A DNA stretch of 64,000 nt from Microglena sp. YARC (GCA_022414725.1 CM039462.1:124801755-124865754); one strand, 5' to 3'. Numbered from the stretch's first letter, positions 11,961 through 22,871 are shown. Program-made: numbers and translations. Notes: generated from the letters alone by a model not told the origin.

Positions 11961-12500
11961 TTTTTTTATGAATCCGAAAATCAAACAACAAATATTTATA
12001 TAGGGTCACGTGACATTGAATATGTCTTGGCTACTTTTTTACCATACGATTATTATCAAAAGGTATCTACTCAAGATTGGAACGGAACCAGTTACTTCTT
12101 CAGCCATGGATTAAAATATATTTATCTGGCACAGGGACCAGTTTATGTAGGATTTAGTATAAACAACGTGCCTATCGCAAATCATCCTATTCCTTATGAT
12201 AAAGCAATAGAATATCTAGATTTCATTTTCGATAACGAAAATCGAGCAATAGAACATTTAATGACACACACAGTTGATGGCACGTTATTGATGAGATTTC
12301 CCCCAGGTATTACAACTCACCAATGGGCATGTGGGATGCCTATTGATATAGAGGATGAAGAAGATATCAATTATGATGTTTCATTTTATTCAAACGGAAA
12401 AAATAACAAGAAAAATTACTCACTGTCATTCGTGAAATACAACAGTCTTCTAGAATTAGATAATGACGAAACGGGATCAAAACATATTTACACAAAGTAA
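11961..12500 (+). pseudogene. Second capsid-like protein, 3' remnant (element A)
   Basis: From about 11965 the sequence matches the 3' portion of the element B gene at 25969-27067, starting in the block that contains SRDIEY. The open part at 12027-12500 carries conserved PVYVGFSINNVP, FIFDNENRAIEH, and HQWACGMPIDI, and ends ETGSKHIYTK. Compared with B, about 850 bp is deleted, covering the end of the major capsid gene and the first two thirds of this one. The remaining piece has no start codon of its own in frame with the original protein. See the element B entry for why I consider it a capsid paralogue. Confidence 0.7.
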
Positions 12501-12508
12501 TATATAAC

Positions 12509-12713
12509 ATGGACAAATATGTGTTACCTCTTTATCTCGAGTCCGAGGCCGAAAAAAGTACAGTACAATCAATCAGCAACAAACTTTATTGGCAGACGAA
12601 CAATACGCACACCCTTACATGAATCAGACCTTCTCTAGGGAAGACCTATTCCAAGAAAGCCAAATGCCGTTAAGATCCTCCGAACTTTGCCAGTATTTCC
12701 CCAATTCCAATAA
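12509..12713 (+). pseudogene. Small conserved basic protein, frameshifted (element A)
   Basis: The start MDKYVLPLYLE matches MDKYLLPLCLE of the 68-residue element B protein at 27076-27282. Downstream, the match to B (SATNF.GRR, PLHES) continues in a different frame, so a small indel breaks the gene. A further stop follows in the tail. The ATG sits directly on the motif TAATATATAAC, exactly as in element B. Function unknown; it lies among structural genes. Confidence 0.6.
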
Positions 12714-12954
12714 ATTATTTGTAAAACCTATTTAATTTTTCTAATTAATTATAATCTTTTCTAATGTAAAATCACATATGGAGAATATAGAAGAAGACAG
12801 CTACCTATTAGAAGACACTGAAGTGATACCAGTTAAAGCTAAACGTGTAATGTCCGAGAAGCAGAAAGCATCATTGGCTATCGCCAGAGAAAAAGCATGG
12901 GCAAAAAGGAGAGAATTAGGAGAGATTAAACGACAGGAAAAGGAACTTAAGATT

Positions 12955-13335
12955 TATTAGCTTTGATAACACTCCGGATGAGTGGACTTTGTGTGTGCAG
13001 CACGCCAATCTATATATGCAGAGACGAGAGTAAGTTACAAGCACAGGAGACCCATTAAGGGGCACCAGTGGAGGAAGAAAGAAAGGTAGGCTATACCCTG
13101 ATAAGGGTTAGACACTATACAGTCAATGTCAGAGGAAACCGGGCAGCCGGGAAACTATCAGGGTAAAGGCAAGACCGGTGAAGTAGCTGACAGGAACCTG
13201 TCACTGAGTCACTCAATGACTCAGGCTAAGGGAAACTGTCACTACGGGAAGCTGTCAGGGCCGATAGTTCTAAGGGAGTACAGAAGTAGTCACCAAGTCA
13301 TAAAACGCGTGAGAGCAACGCAATTCATGCTGACA
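12955..13335. repeat. LTR of the truncated retroelement, 381 bp
   Basis: Aligns along its length with 777-1143 and also ends in GCTGACA, but carries several indels. Confidence 0.7.
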
Positions 13336-15157
13336 CTCCACCTATGACACAGGTGACATACAATACTACTACTCCACCTATGGCACTGGTGACATAGAAC
13401 TATAAACTGGTAGCAAACAAAAGTTATGAAGGAACGGCGGAAAAATCAGGAAACCAGAAGAAAGCCTTGTCTAAAATAAAAGGATGAGAAAGGATGAACC
13501 AAAAACCACTGTAGTACTCCGAAAATGTAGCAGCAAAAAAAACTTGGGTCATACCGAGCAGAGCTGAGACCAAAACGGAAATGTAACCATCCATGGTAAG
13601 CGCAAAAATACTATTCATCCAGAATAGGAGGCACCAAACCAGAAATCACAGGGAGGCCAAAACAGAAATCAATCCCAAATACCAAAGGAAGGGGAACAAC
13701 GGTGACTAAAAGAACCGAGAACGTAACCTAAAGAGAAGACTGAAAGAACGTATATCAAAGTTGGGGAACAACGGTATAGAAAACCCGATCCGGGTATAGG
13801 AACCTAACGCCAATCAATGATAACCAAAGAGACGGATTGAAATATCGTGTGAGAGCAGCACACGAGAGAATCAAAACCTAAAGGACGCAGACAAGAGGAC
13901 ACTAAAGACTATGATGGAAAAATAAAGTCGATGGAAAAATCCACTACCTTAAAAACTATTCTTAGCATAGAATTCATGACTAGGTTGGGATGAAAAAACC
14001 ATGATGAACTGGTTTCTTACTCAAAGAAGGAAGTAAGAAGATTTATGAAAGTTAATTATCATAAATCCCCAGTTACGGCACTAACTAAAACATTCTAGGA
14101 GGTGGGTATCGCACCGCAAAGAACTCATGCACTCAAGACAAACCAAGCACCTAACCACAAGCAAACTAAACCTGCAGCAACTGAAAATCCAAAGGATGCG
14201 GAGATAAATCTCAAGAAACTTGTAACCAACAAAGGAAACACAGTTCAATGAACAATAGGAGTTTAGACGTACAAACACAGTACAGAAAACTTAATGTCCA
14301 CTTGAAAAATAGTAAACGCAGAAAAAAGGACGTCAAAGAATTGACTGCAAAGGATGGACTGAAAGGGCGCTTGAAATACACTCGGAAAACAAGAAAGAGG
14401 TGAGCGGCGGTACATCTGCAAGTACAACTGCAAGATTACCCAGCCCACCAATTCACAGTAAAATCCGAAGGGAAACAACTACTACACTCCACAAAAAGTT
14501 CCAATCACATGAGGGGCTGGTGATCTAAAAACAGTTTGGAGTAAAAAGAAATAGCTAATCTATGATGAGCTCCACCGAACGAACCATCTGCCTATGGAAC
14601 TAAGAGTCAGAAACCATCAAGACGCTATAACGGTGGTCTGAATTAATTACCACCTTCCACCAAAACCAAGAAAGACAGCTGAAAGGAAGCTGCCTAAACA
14701 AAGCGTCGTAACGCTCCACCAATCTAGACTACCCTATAAGTCAGTCTAGGCGGTGCTGAGGAATAGGCACCCACACATAGGGCCATGTTAACCTACGTAT
14801 GAGAACCATCAGCACCTAAAACAATGAATCCTGGGTTGACTGTAACACCCCAGCCATACGCAGTATCAAGCTAGTAACCGGTAGTATAGCCCCCAGCGCA
14901 GAACTGCTGCCTGGTTGAACAGGGCCGGCCTTATTTGCCTCTATATCAACGAAGCCTGAGTCGACTGTAACACCCCAGCCGTACGCAGTATCGGAACCCG
15001 ACCAGTGTTCTAAATCATCACTTGCCCAGTCAGCAACGGCTACATCATCCCCAGGCCGGGACCCGAGTGTTCCACCAGGGACAACGGGAGGCGTCTGAAT
15101 GAACGACACCTGCGAGTCATTCAAGGTGGTCGGAGGGTGGGGACTATTAGGCAATGG
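12955..15157. mobile_element. Truncated, diverged relative of the LARD-like element
   Basis: Begins TATTAGC and aligns with the left LTR of 777-5124 and then with its first 1.8 kb of interior, with scattered indels and substitutions. It stops at the stretch GGCAATGG, equivalent to about position 2970 of the other copy. There is no second LTR, so the 3' half is missing. Its greater divergence makes it an older insertion than 777-5124. It interrupts the coiled-coil gene of element A. Confidence 0.75.
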
Positions 15158-15414
15158 ATCTGATCAGATGCCAATTAGGCACTCGTGTCCTAGTAGTATA
15201 CGCTGAAGAGAAAGAAGTCCAAAAACAAGAAAAGACGGCAGAAAAAACACGTCGCAAAAACACTGTCTTTAAAAAGCTGAAGAAAGATGTGGTTGTTTCT
15301 CTTGAATCTTCAGATGAAGATAAACAGATGGTAACAGACTCTCAATCAGAAGAAGAAGAAGTACAACAGATATCAAAGCACATTGAGAAACGTCTGAAAG
15401 CCACCAAAGCCAGA

Positions 15415-15710
15415 CCATCATCGAATCATTTACCACAGCGAGTAAACCAGGGCCGTTGTGCTTGAGTGCAAATGGGATCTTCGCACAAACCTCTTTTGAT
15501 AATTCAGTGAATGGAGAGAGAACTAATTTGTTGTTAGGAGGGGAAACACACAGTATTGTAAAGACAATTACAAGCAATACACTGGGCCACAAGCTAATCC
15601 CGTCTTTGAAAAATCAACAATTAAATATAACAGTGTATGATGCCAATGGAAATCTGTATGTTGGATTCCCAAACTTCATTCTATCAGTTATTATCTATGA
15701 AATTATATAA
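15415..15710 (+). pseudogene. C-terminal fragment of a penton-like protein unique to element A
   Basis: An open frame ending at 15710 encodes a fragment with LIPSLKNQQLNITVYDANG and a C-terminal PNFILSVIIYE. Its end resembles in pattern the C-terminus of the adjacent penton-like protein (ELELSIKDEH, then YDWSITRRIDYE): Leu-x-Ile-x-Val-x-Asp-x-x-Gly, then aromatic, then strand, then Tyr-Glu. That pattern is common in single jelly-roll penton and minor capsid proteins. No ATG starts it; it emerges from the broken end of the coiled-coil gene. Element B has the ATPase and an 81-residue ORF at this point, so A either lost those or had a different gene order. Confidence 0.4.
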
Positions 15711-16537
15711 TGGCGCCCATTGTTGTCAAAACTCAATTAATATACATCAGCTCACAATATAGAACATCTGGGACACCAGATAATTTCACAACTAGTCTAC
15801 CTGCAGGGATCCTACATAACGAATTCGGTGGTCGTACTAAAATAACCGTTACGGATTTAATAATCAATAGATGTTTCTATAGTATTTGGGCGAGTAACAA
15901 TGACTTCAGTGTTGTTAATAATGGGACAAAGACATCTGCCAGAATTTCTGTTGGAAACTACGACCTGGATCAATGGTTAGCAACACTTAACACTTTACTA
16001 CCAGGCTGGACCATTAGCCACAATGAAATAAACGGATTATGCACTTTTAACACACCTGGTCCAGGATATGGTTTTGAATTCAAAGATAAAAGTTCATATT
16101 TATTTGGCTTCTTACCACATGATAAACCAAGTGGAGCACAGATTGTTAGCAGCTTCCCATTGCGTTTGAACCTTGAAAGTTTCCTCACCATACATCATAA
16201 TTTACCAAAGGTAACTAACTCGGCTGTTAATAATTTCCGTCAAACCAATGCACAGGAATCAGATGTATTGATAAGGGTCCCTGTAAATGTCCCATCCTTT
16301 GCCAACATCATTTATCAAAATGTGAATGACGATTTTAGCTTCTACACCAGCGCGTCTCACGTGTCAGAATTGGAATTATCAATCAAAGACGAACATAAAG
16401 ACGAAATAGGACCGTTCCCCTATGATTGGAGCATCACCCGAAGAATAGATTATGAATCCAAAAACGATCCTATGGAATCGATTTTATCAATTTTGAAAAA
16501 CCTAAACGATAAAATTACCTTACTTGCGCTGAAATAA
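15710..16537 (+). CDS. Penton-like minor capsid protein (element A)
   Basis: 275 residues with an intact frame. It starts MAPIVVKTQLIYISSQYRT on an ATG that sits directly on ATTATATA. It is homologous along its length to the frameshifted element B gene at 29027-29857. Conserved landmarks are SGTPDNFTTSLPAG, INRCFYSI, FEFKDKSSYLFGFLPH, VSSFPLRLNL, NIIYQN, and HVSELELSIKDEHKDEIGPF. PLVs place a single jelly-roll penton protein near the packaging ATPase, and size, strand-rich sequence and context fit that role. Assignment as penton rather than another minor capsid protein is inferred. It is one of the few undamaged genes of element A. Confidence 0.6.
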   Translation: MAPIVVKTQLIYISSQYRTSGTPDNFTTSLPAGILHNEFGGRTKITVTDLIINRCFYSIWASNNDFSVVNNGTKTSARISVGNYDLDQWLATLNTLLPGWTISHNEINGLCTFNTPGPGYGFEFKDKSSYLFGFLPHDKPSGAQIVSSFPLRLNLESFLTIHHNLPKVTNSAVNNFRQTNAQESDVLIRVPVNVPSFANIIYQNVNDDFSFYTSASHVSELELSIKDEHKDEIGPFPYDWSITRRIDYESKNDPMESILSILKNLNDKITLLALK

Positions 16538-16559
16538 ATATCCAGGGCTATTATATAAT

Positions 16560-16859
16560 ATGGAAATTTTTGATTCAATCAAATCTGGAGTTGGACGCGC
16601 AATTGGTTCATTTGGTTCCGCAGTGAGAAGGGTAGCCGATTTTGGGGGCAATATCGTACGGAAGGTGGGACAGTTCTCTATACCGGTGTCTAACGCCGCA
16701 GCGGGGATAGCGGACATGTTGGGACTGGGAGGCGTGGCAGACGGAATACGATCAGTAGGAAGTGCGTTACATGGCTTCTCACCGGAAGCAGAGAAAATCC
16801 TGTCTAAGGCTAGCGGGATCGGGAGAGTGGCTGAGGGGATCGGGAAAGTCATGATGTGA
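16560..16859 (+). CDS. Small amphipathic glycine/alanine-rich protein, pVI-like in character
   Basis: 99 residues, starting MEIFDSIKSGVGRAIGSFG. Repeated Val/Ile/Gly/Ala amphipathic stretches alternate with Arg/Lys. The C-terminal block ILSKASGIGRVAEGIGKV is conserved in element B (ILSKASGVGRIAQGLAKV). The ATG sits on TTATATAAT. It is the last gene before the right terminus in both elements. Small amphipathic virion proteins that disrupt membranes, such as adenovirus pVI and its counterparts in Polinton-like elements, have this character. I infer a similar role, but the similarity is compositional and no specific motif proves it. Confidence 0.5.
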   Translation: MEIFDSIKSGVGRAIGSFGSAVRRVADFGGNIVRKVGQFSIPVSNAAAGIADMLGLGGVADGIRSVGSALHGFSPEAEKILSKASGIGRVAEGIGKVMM

Positions 16860-16966
16860 TTGGCAATAAGTCGCCAGCGGACACGGACCTCTTGACTTCC
16901 TCTTGACTTCCTCCATTCCTCCTCCTGCGAGTAGCGGGGGCGGAACGGGAACCGGTAGACAAGAAA
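16860..16966. repeat. Truncated right terminal repeat of element A
   Basis: From 16913 the sequence CATTCCTCCTCCTGCGAG, and about 50 bp in all, matches the inner end of the element B right terminal repeat at 30711. The match stops near 16966, where RepX begins. The remaining outer 400 bp of the repeat is gone. Confidence 0.7.
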
Positions 16967-16975
16967 ATAAAAGAA

Positions 16976-17246
16976 CAGCCGGCACGTAGTGGCCGAGGAA
17001 GATTAGCTTCCAGGGGGGGGGGGGGGGGGGGGGTTGCGAGGGGGCTTCGCCGTTCATGAAAAGCAGGAAACAGGAGATATGCCACAAGCCAACTGTCTGC
17101 CAACGGTACAAGTGCCACGTGTTGAGTGGGGGTTAAGAGATAACGCTGGCAATGTCCGAAACCAGTTGACCGGCAAGACCTGGGCACGAGCGAATTTATG
17201 AACTTCTACGTGCCGAATGGCGCATGCTACTGGAGGCGCAGGCGCT
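16976..17246. repeat. RepX copy 1, left part (split by element B)
   Basis: Starts CAGCCGGCACGTAG and contains a run of 21 G at 17013-17033. Aligns with 32301-32577. It is interrupted at GGCGCT by element B and continues after 31178. Confidence 0.8.
17241..17246. repeat. 6-bp target site duplication GGCGCT, left of element B
   Basis: Matches 31173-31178. The single uninterrupted copy is visible at 35892-35897 in the inverted RepX copy. Six bases is the duplication size established for Polinton/Maverick integration. Confidence 0.85.
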
Positions 17247-17680
17247 AGTTAGTGGTGGAGCACGCCGGTCTTCGGGTCTTTTTCGATAACTTCATTTTAC
17301 TTCAAAAACCCAGTAGGGGTCCTTCCGATAGTCCCTCCGCACGAATTATATCTCGGAGGATGTCCGGTAGATTTTCCCGTGCAATACCGTGGCAGCAGTA
17401 CCGTGATTTTGCATGGATGATTCGCCTAAGATTCGGGAGCTGACGCGACCATCACTGCGTGTCGGGAGCTGACGCGACCATCACTGCGTGTCGGGAGCTG
17501 ACGCGATTCGCCTAAGATTCGAGAGCTGACGTGTGTCCCGCGAATAGATAAGAAAAAATACGACAAAATACGACAAAATACGATTCATTACACTTTGTTA
17601 CACCTTTCTACTCTCCGCGCAGGATGCGACTGATATACCGGTTACCGTTTCGCCCCCGCTACTCGCAGGAGGAGGAATGG
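17247..17680. repeat. Left terminal inverted repeat of element B, 434 bp
   Basis: Reverse complement of 30710-31172. The 29 bp length difference equals one unit of the internal tandem repeat GTCGGGAGCTGACGCG..., present twice in full here (about 17429-17500). Confidence 0.9.
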
Positions 17681-17782
17681 AGGAAGTCAAGAGGAAGTCA
17701 AGAGGAAGTCATGAGCGAAGCGACTGACTGTTGGTTAGCGATTCGCCCGAAGGGCTCATATGCGAAGCATGTGACGCCGCTG

Positions 17783-18858
17783 TTACTCAGCAAACCGTTT
17801 GGGCTTTCGCACTGTTCTTTTTGCTTTTGGTTCGTCCTTCTTATCAAGAGCAGTAACAATCTCGTCATAGGAATTAAATGCCTTTGACCTTTGCATCCTT
17901 CTGATTTGATTGTCTTCTGTTTGTGGTTCCAGTCTATCTTTCACGTTTGTAACAATGTTCATTTCGCTTGGTCTGTATAGACGTTTGACTCCTTTGATCT
18001 TGAATCTGTATCCTCTATGTTCTTCAATGGTGTAAATCTCTGTGGAAAACGTGGCTTTCTCCTTTTCAAAGGTCTTCTTCTATAACATTACACGCACTCT
18101 GTCCCCTACTTTCATGGTCACTTTGTCGTTCATCTTTTGATTTTTTTTTAATTGAGCTTCATATAGCTTTTGAGAATAATCGAGATCGTCATACACCTCG
18201 TTGGGCGAAGCATCATTCAACCCAGAATGAGGGGAGTCGTTATACAGTTCAACGATTTCACCAAGTGCGTCTACCCATTTTTTAGTCTTGTTCTCTAGTG
18301 AGTATTTCTTTATCAGACCCTTCAGTGTCCTAGTAAATCTGTCAACGATTCCCAGCTTGTTCCCCATCGGAGTAATGTGGTCTTCTTTTGCAACGTCCGT
18401 ATATACCTTTATATTTAGTTCTGTATTGAAAGACTCAAATATTGAAGATGAAAAAAAATTATCTCCTGATACACTGTTGATATTTTCGTCTACATCGCCT
18501 ATAAATTCCTGATAGGCATCTAAAACGTCATCCATCTTACCGCTTTTCAGTGGGTAGCAATAAGATTTGCGAGAAATGATATCAATACACATAAGAATTT
18601 GATTGATATTGTTATTTACCCGCTTGCTCGACAATGGCATAATTGCCACATCAATCTGGAATGATCTGGGTTGTGCAGTGATCTTGAATTTGAATTTAGT
18701 GTTTTGTGGTCTTTGGTAAATTTGTGTTAGCTCTCGTGGATTGAAGTAATCTTCGATATCTCGTTCGGTAATCCCGTCGTCTTTTAATCTAGTAAATAGC
18801 TTTGCCTTGGACAGCAATTTTAGATTTGGATTAGCTTTCAAATGGATTCAAGATTCAT
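17783..18858 (-). pseudogene. Retroviral-type (rve) DDE integrase of element B
   Basis: Inserts the element into host DNA and generates the 6-bp duplication. The long ORF 18080-18841 has the RNase H-like core: Asp in SFQIDVAIMP (residue 64), Asp in SVSGDNFF (127), and the third acidic position in GNKLGIVDRFTRTLKG (167), which is Asp here where Glu is usual. The D127 to D167 spacing of 40 suits the family. The C-terminal SH3-like start VGDRVRVML ends at an in-frame TAG. About 95 further codons stay open to 17783 and look like the rest of that domain (IYTIEEHRGYRFKI). At the 5' end the ATG at 18858, preceded by TATATATA, is one base out of frame. So the gene has two breaks. Confidence 0.85.
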
Positions 18859-18894
18859 TATATATATATTATGAACGTTTATGGAGGGGGAGGA

Positions 18895-21800
18895 TCAATC
18901 AGTATTTTTTTGGTTCGCTCTGTTGCATTGCAGGCAACACAGATGGCAATTCGATTTTATATGATGTAGGTCGTTGTCCTCTCTGTCTACAGTACATTGA
19001 TTTTTTGAATGTTTTTCAACTCCCATATATTGTTGGCATTTTCTGCAAATTCTATTATTTTCCTTTTTGTAAAGCTCTATGCACCAATCAATAGTGATGT
19101 AATTGTTGCAAGGCACGAAGTTTTTGTCTCGTTTTCTTGTCTTGTCTCTTGTAGGCGCAAATCTTCCCGTTGAAGAACTCTATCAAGTTCAAATCCTTCA
19201 AGTTAAAGTCCAGGAAATACACGTCAGATAGCCTGACACACCTTGAGACGGCGCAATAGGCCCAGCGGATGTCTGTTATAATTTTCATGTCGCAAATGAC
19301 AAATTTCTCATCAATACAAGCACCTTGTTCCGAATGGCAAGTGTTGGCGTGTGATAGTTTGAAATGTTCGACAATCATGTCATGGGGGATATCGACTCTA
19401 AGTTCTTTGTCTTGAACATCTTGCAAAGTGAAATGTTTATTGGTTTGTCCAACAATAGTGTATCTGTAATTGGGTCGCATTTTTATCTTATTGCTCTTGA
19501 TCTTAGGCGAATCCTTGGTCTTGGGAGAATTCTTTACCACTCTGTTTATTGTTGTCTTGCAGATCAGTTCCTGATTGTAGTGATATTTGATTCCATTGTC
19601 CAGTGTCTTGAGTTTATCAGATTTCTCTATCTTTTTCTTGTCAATCAGACTGTCTAGATATTTGTTGACACTATTAGAACTGTATCTCGATGTGTGATCG
19701 CTTTATTAATACCCAGTTCTTTGAGGTCTTTCAATGATTTCAATATCTTTTTTGGGAAATGCTTCAAGATAGTTTTTATAAACACCCAAATCAGAATCAA
19801 ATAGGTCATTGAAAAATTCAAACATTTTCAATTTATCTTCATCTGTTTCCAATCGATGATTCTGTGTTAGCGTCATTGTCCATTTGAACATTTTGGTGAT
19901 ATACCCTGTCTTTTCATCAGTGCTTACGTCATCTCCAATGGATTCCAGTTGATGAGAGTCTCCGTTAGCCAGTATGTATAGTTTTTTATTCTGCATAAAC
20001 TTGTACACGTCAACCAGGTTGCGTCTTGTTAGCAACATTATTTCCTCAAATATGACGCATTTAATTCCTTCCATCGAATGACAACCTAGTGTTTTATTCC
20101 CATTATGATCAAATCCCATGAGGCTGTGAAATGTGCATGCGTTGATACCTGAGTTTTTCTTGAGAGCTTCTCTAACTTGTGAATTCCAGGGAGCGACAAC
20201 CAGTATCTGGTTTGGTTCAAAATTCTTTAATGCATCTACAATTGTAGTGTAAGACTTTCCACAACCAGCTAGACCGTTAACAAATGTTCTATTTTTTACC
20301 TCTTTTGTGATTGTTGGATTTACACGGGATTGTAATATATAGTCGTCTAGATTGGTTTGAAGGTATTGTTTGATCTCCTTTGTACTGAGTTTACTTACGT
20401 CTATTTGTTGTGTATTTTGATTCTCTGTTATTGAGTTATTATGTGGGCGAAAATCATAACCAATAGGATGATTCGGTGGCATTGATTTGATCTCCCATTT
20501 CAATTGACCCAGTCCGTCTCCAATACGGCGCTCAATGCAACTGAAATCATTTCCTTCTTTCAAAACATATACAGCATCGGTTTTGACGGCTTTAACCTCA
20601 ATGTTCGATTTAGCCAATGTTCCAATCAGTTCGTTTACTTGAAATCTTGCCCTATTGATAATAGCTATTCTCATTGGTAAAAATCCGCTTGTTAGTTCTG
20701 TTTTTTCCGTTAAATTCACAATGTGTAAATCTTCGGATAGTGAGATCACACAAGATGACTTGCCGCTTTTTCTTTTTTTTAGCAAGTAATTACAAGCGTC
20801 ATCTTTTTTTGTGAATATAGTCGAGTGTGTTTTGGTATTAATTTTTTTACCCAAAATCCCAGACAACTTGTTGGGTATACCCTTTCGAAGTTTTAATGGG
20901 ATATCTTCGTTTTGTTCATCAAAACACGATGCCACTATGTCTCCCAATTCTTCGCATTTTACCCATAGAACTTCTAAATATGACAATACGCTATATTCGA
21001 CGTTCATTGATTCCAGTTTGTAACAATTCGTATCCGTATATGAGCATACGTTCTTTGCTGTAAATTTTGTGTCTTTTAGTTATTTTCACAACATACAAGA
21101 ACTTACTGTTGATAGGACTGTTTTCATTGGCTTGGAATGTATCCCATAGATGGACAATTGGAAAACCAAATGTTATCAAAATATATATCAAGCATGAAGC
21201 ATAGTGTTTGTTAAAATCTATTCCTACGTATTCATCGCACATGCGAAGATAGAGATCTTCGTCAACAAGTTTACCATTAGGGATAGACTCCGAATACCAG
21301 TTAAATACATTTGCAACTAGAGGGTTGTACGTGGAGAGGTTCTTTTTGTTAAGGAAAGATTTCAAGACAGTTGATTCTAGTATGATAAACTTTTTATAAA
21401 TATCTATGTCATCAATCACACAATCGATGCATCCAACTATCTTAACGGCGGATTGAATCGAAATCTTAACAGATTCCAAGTGATTCAAATATATACCAGT
21501 TATTGTCGAGCCTCCTTGCGTGGTAATTGCTGGGGTCACACCTTCGATACACACTAATTTTTCAAGAATAAGTGCCAAGTTGCCATTATAAATGATTTCA
21601 TTGTTTTTATTTTTAGCAAGGATTTGTTCCTTGATTAATGGAAATATCTCCTCTACAGAACTTGCTACTGCAATAGGGTATGTCTTTTTTCCCTTCTCAT
21701 TTGGTAACTTGAATTCAGACGATGGATGTTCCAATACAGTGTCGTGTGATGACGCATTGAATTCCTTTTTTTTGTCAATGATAGAGAGATGTCCGTTCCA

Positions 21801-22871
21801 GTAGATCGCTTTAGTTATGGTTTCAATAGCAGGATGTAATTTTTCTGGTGTACATCCTGCCAGATATTGGTTCTCATTGTAGTATATCATGCATCCAAAA
21901 CTGTTTTTATCAAACCATTTGAGAAATAGTTCTATCGTGACAACGTCTTCATCAGTGTGTTCGGTAGATTCTTTGTTGAAAAAATCTCTGTACAATGACT
22001 CATAGCTCATCGGTGGCCTGGGATCACAAACCAGATTTGTGTAATGCTTGTCATACGATTTCTTCAAAGATTGTAGAATAACCTGGAAGGCGCATGTATT
22101 GGGTGGGAGATCTAATAGCATGGATTGTTTGATAGAATCTCGTAGTGTGTCGTTCCCTTCAACGTCAATATCCCGTTTCAAGTATTTGTTATCGCAACAC
22201 ATTGTAGCAGTGTTTTGTACAATTCTGTGTTTGAAGGGAATTATGATGTCTTGTGTGCTTGATTCGTTTGAAATAATTTGAATAAAATTTGTATTGTAAA
22301 AGATGTCTAACATGTATTTCGCAGCATCCGGATCATCCTGTAAGATGCGGTGAATGAAGTCATTATAATCAGGAAACATTTTGTAGTCTGTTCCTTGTAG
22401 ATTTGTGAGCAGTTCATAGTATCTTGATGTTTTAGGAATTATGAAGCCTTCAAGGCTGTCAATATGCAAGAATTTGCCTGATGGAAAGTCTTTGACGGGA
22501 TTCCAAGCTTTTGAGAATGACGTTATTTCATGGGCATACATATGGTGTGTTATGCCGGTTTCTTGTTGTTTTTTGGATGCTGTGTCAAAACTATAACACA
22601 TCATTCGTACAACACGTTTCTCGTATTTACTCTCCTCTAAAACCCTCCTTCTCTCCAAATAGCGTTCCTTATCATATTCTGCCTTTTTTTCCCTCCTAAC
22701 ATTTTTTATTTCTTCTTCCATATAGTTCTTGTACCATTCCACAGCATTATAGAAATCTTCTAGTGATTCGTGACCCTGTTCGATCACATACTTTTTAGTA
22801 ATCCTGCGTGGAGCCTCTCCTGTTACCAAATTCTTTTTGTACCATTTTGCCAAAGTTTGTTGCGATGTCAT
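18895..22871 (-). pseudogene. Replicase of element B: family-B-like polymerase, SF1 helicase and HNH domain, frameshifted
   Basis: Four overlapping or adjacent minus-strand ORFs form one gene. 20991-22871 (626 aa) ends shortly after polymerase motif A (GIDFNKHYASC). 19706-21007 holds motif B (NKLSGILGKK, residues 46-55), motif C (KTDAVYV, 142-148), then helicase Walker A GLAGCGKS (245-252) and Walker B VIFEEIML. 19088-19540 holds the helicase C-terminal motifs (HSEQGACID and CAVSRCVRL). 18895-19116 holds an HNH-like zinc domain (CRKC, DREDN, HH, CLQCN). The frame changes fall near 21000, 19720, 19625 and 19110. The same polymerase is found, broken, in element A. Polymerase-helicase fusions are known from PLVs and transpovirons. 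My family-B reading rests on these motifs only. Confidence 0.8.

Larger units (their letters stand above)
12778..15465 (+). pseudogene. Coiled-coil charged protein, split by a truncated LTR retroelement
   Basis: The 5' part, 12778-12954, encodes MENIEEDSYLLEDTEVIPV followed by an Ala/Lys/Arg/Glu-rich helix. The 3' part resumes after about 15190 with KEVQKQEKTAEK, a basic stretch, and an acidic serine patch (ESSDEDKQ). Element B carries the equivalent gene uninterrupted by a transposon at 27336-27898. Between the two parts lies the retroelement relative 12955-15157 plus a few tens of bases of unclear origin. After KRLKATKA the similarity to B stops, so the 3' end is also lost. The protein is a Lys/Glu-rich coiled coil with an acidic patch; its role is unknown. 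Confidence 0.65.
1..16966. mobile_element. Polinton-like virus element A, decayed, left end outside the window
   Basis: Gene content and order match element B (17247-31172): leftward replicase, small basic protein and fiber, then rightward basic protein, two capsid genes, small basic protein, coiled-coil protein, penton-like protein and amphipathic protein. The integrase end would lie left of position 1. The copy is inactive as it stands. Its replicase and coiled-coil genes hold retroelements, a deletion fuses the two capsid genes, the packaging ATPase is absent, and the right terminal repeat stops after about 50 bp near 16966. Protein similarity to element B is clear, but the two are distinct members of one family rather than recent duplicates of one another. 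Confidence 0.85.
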
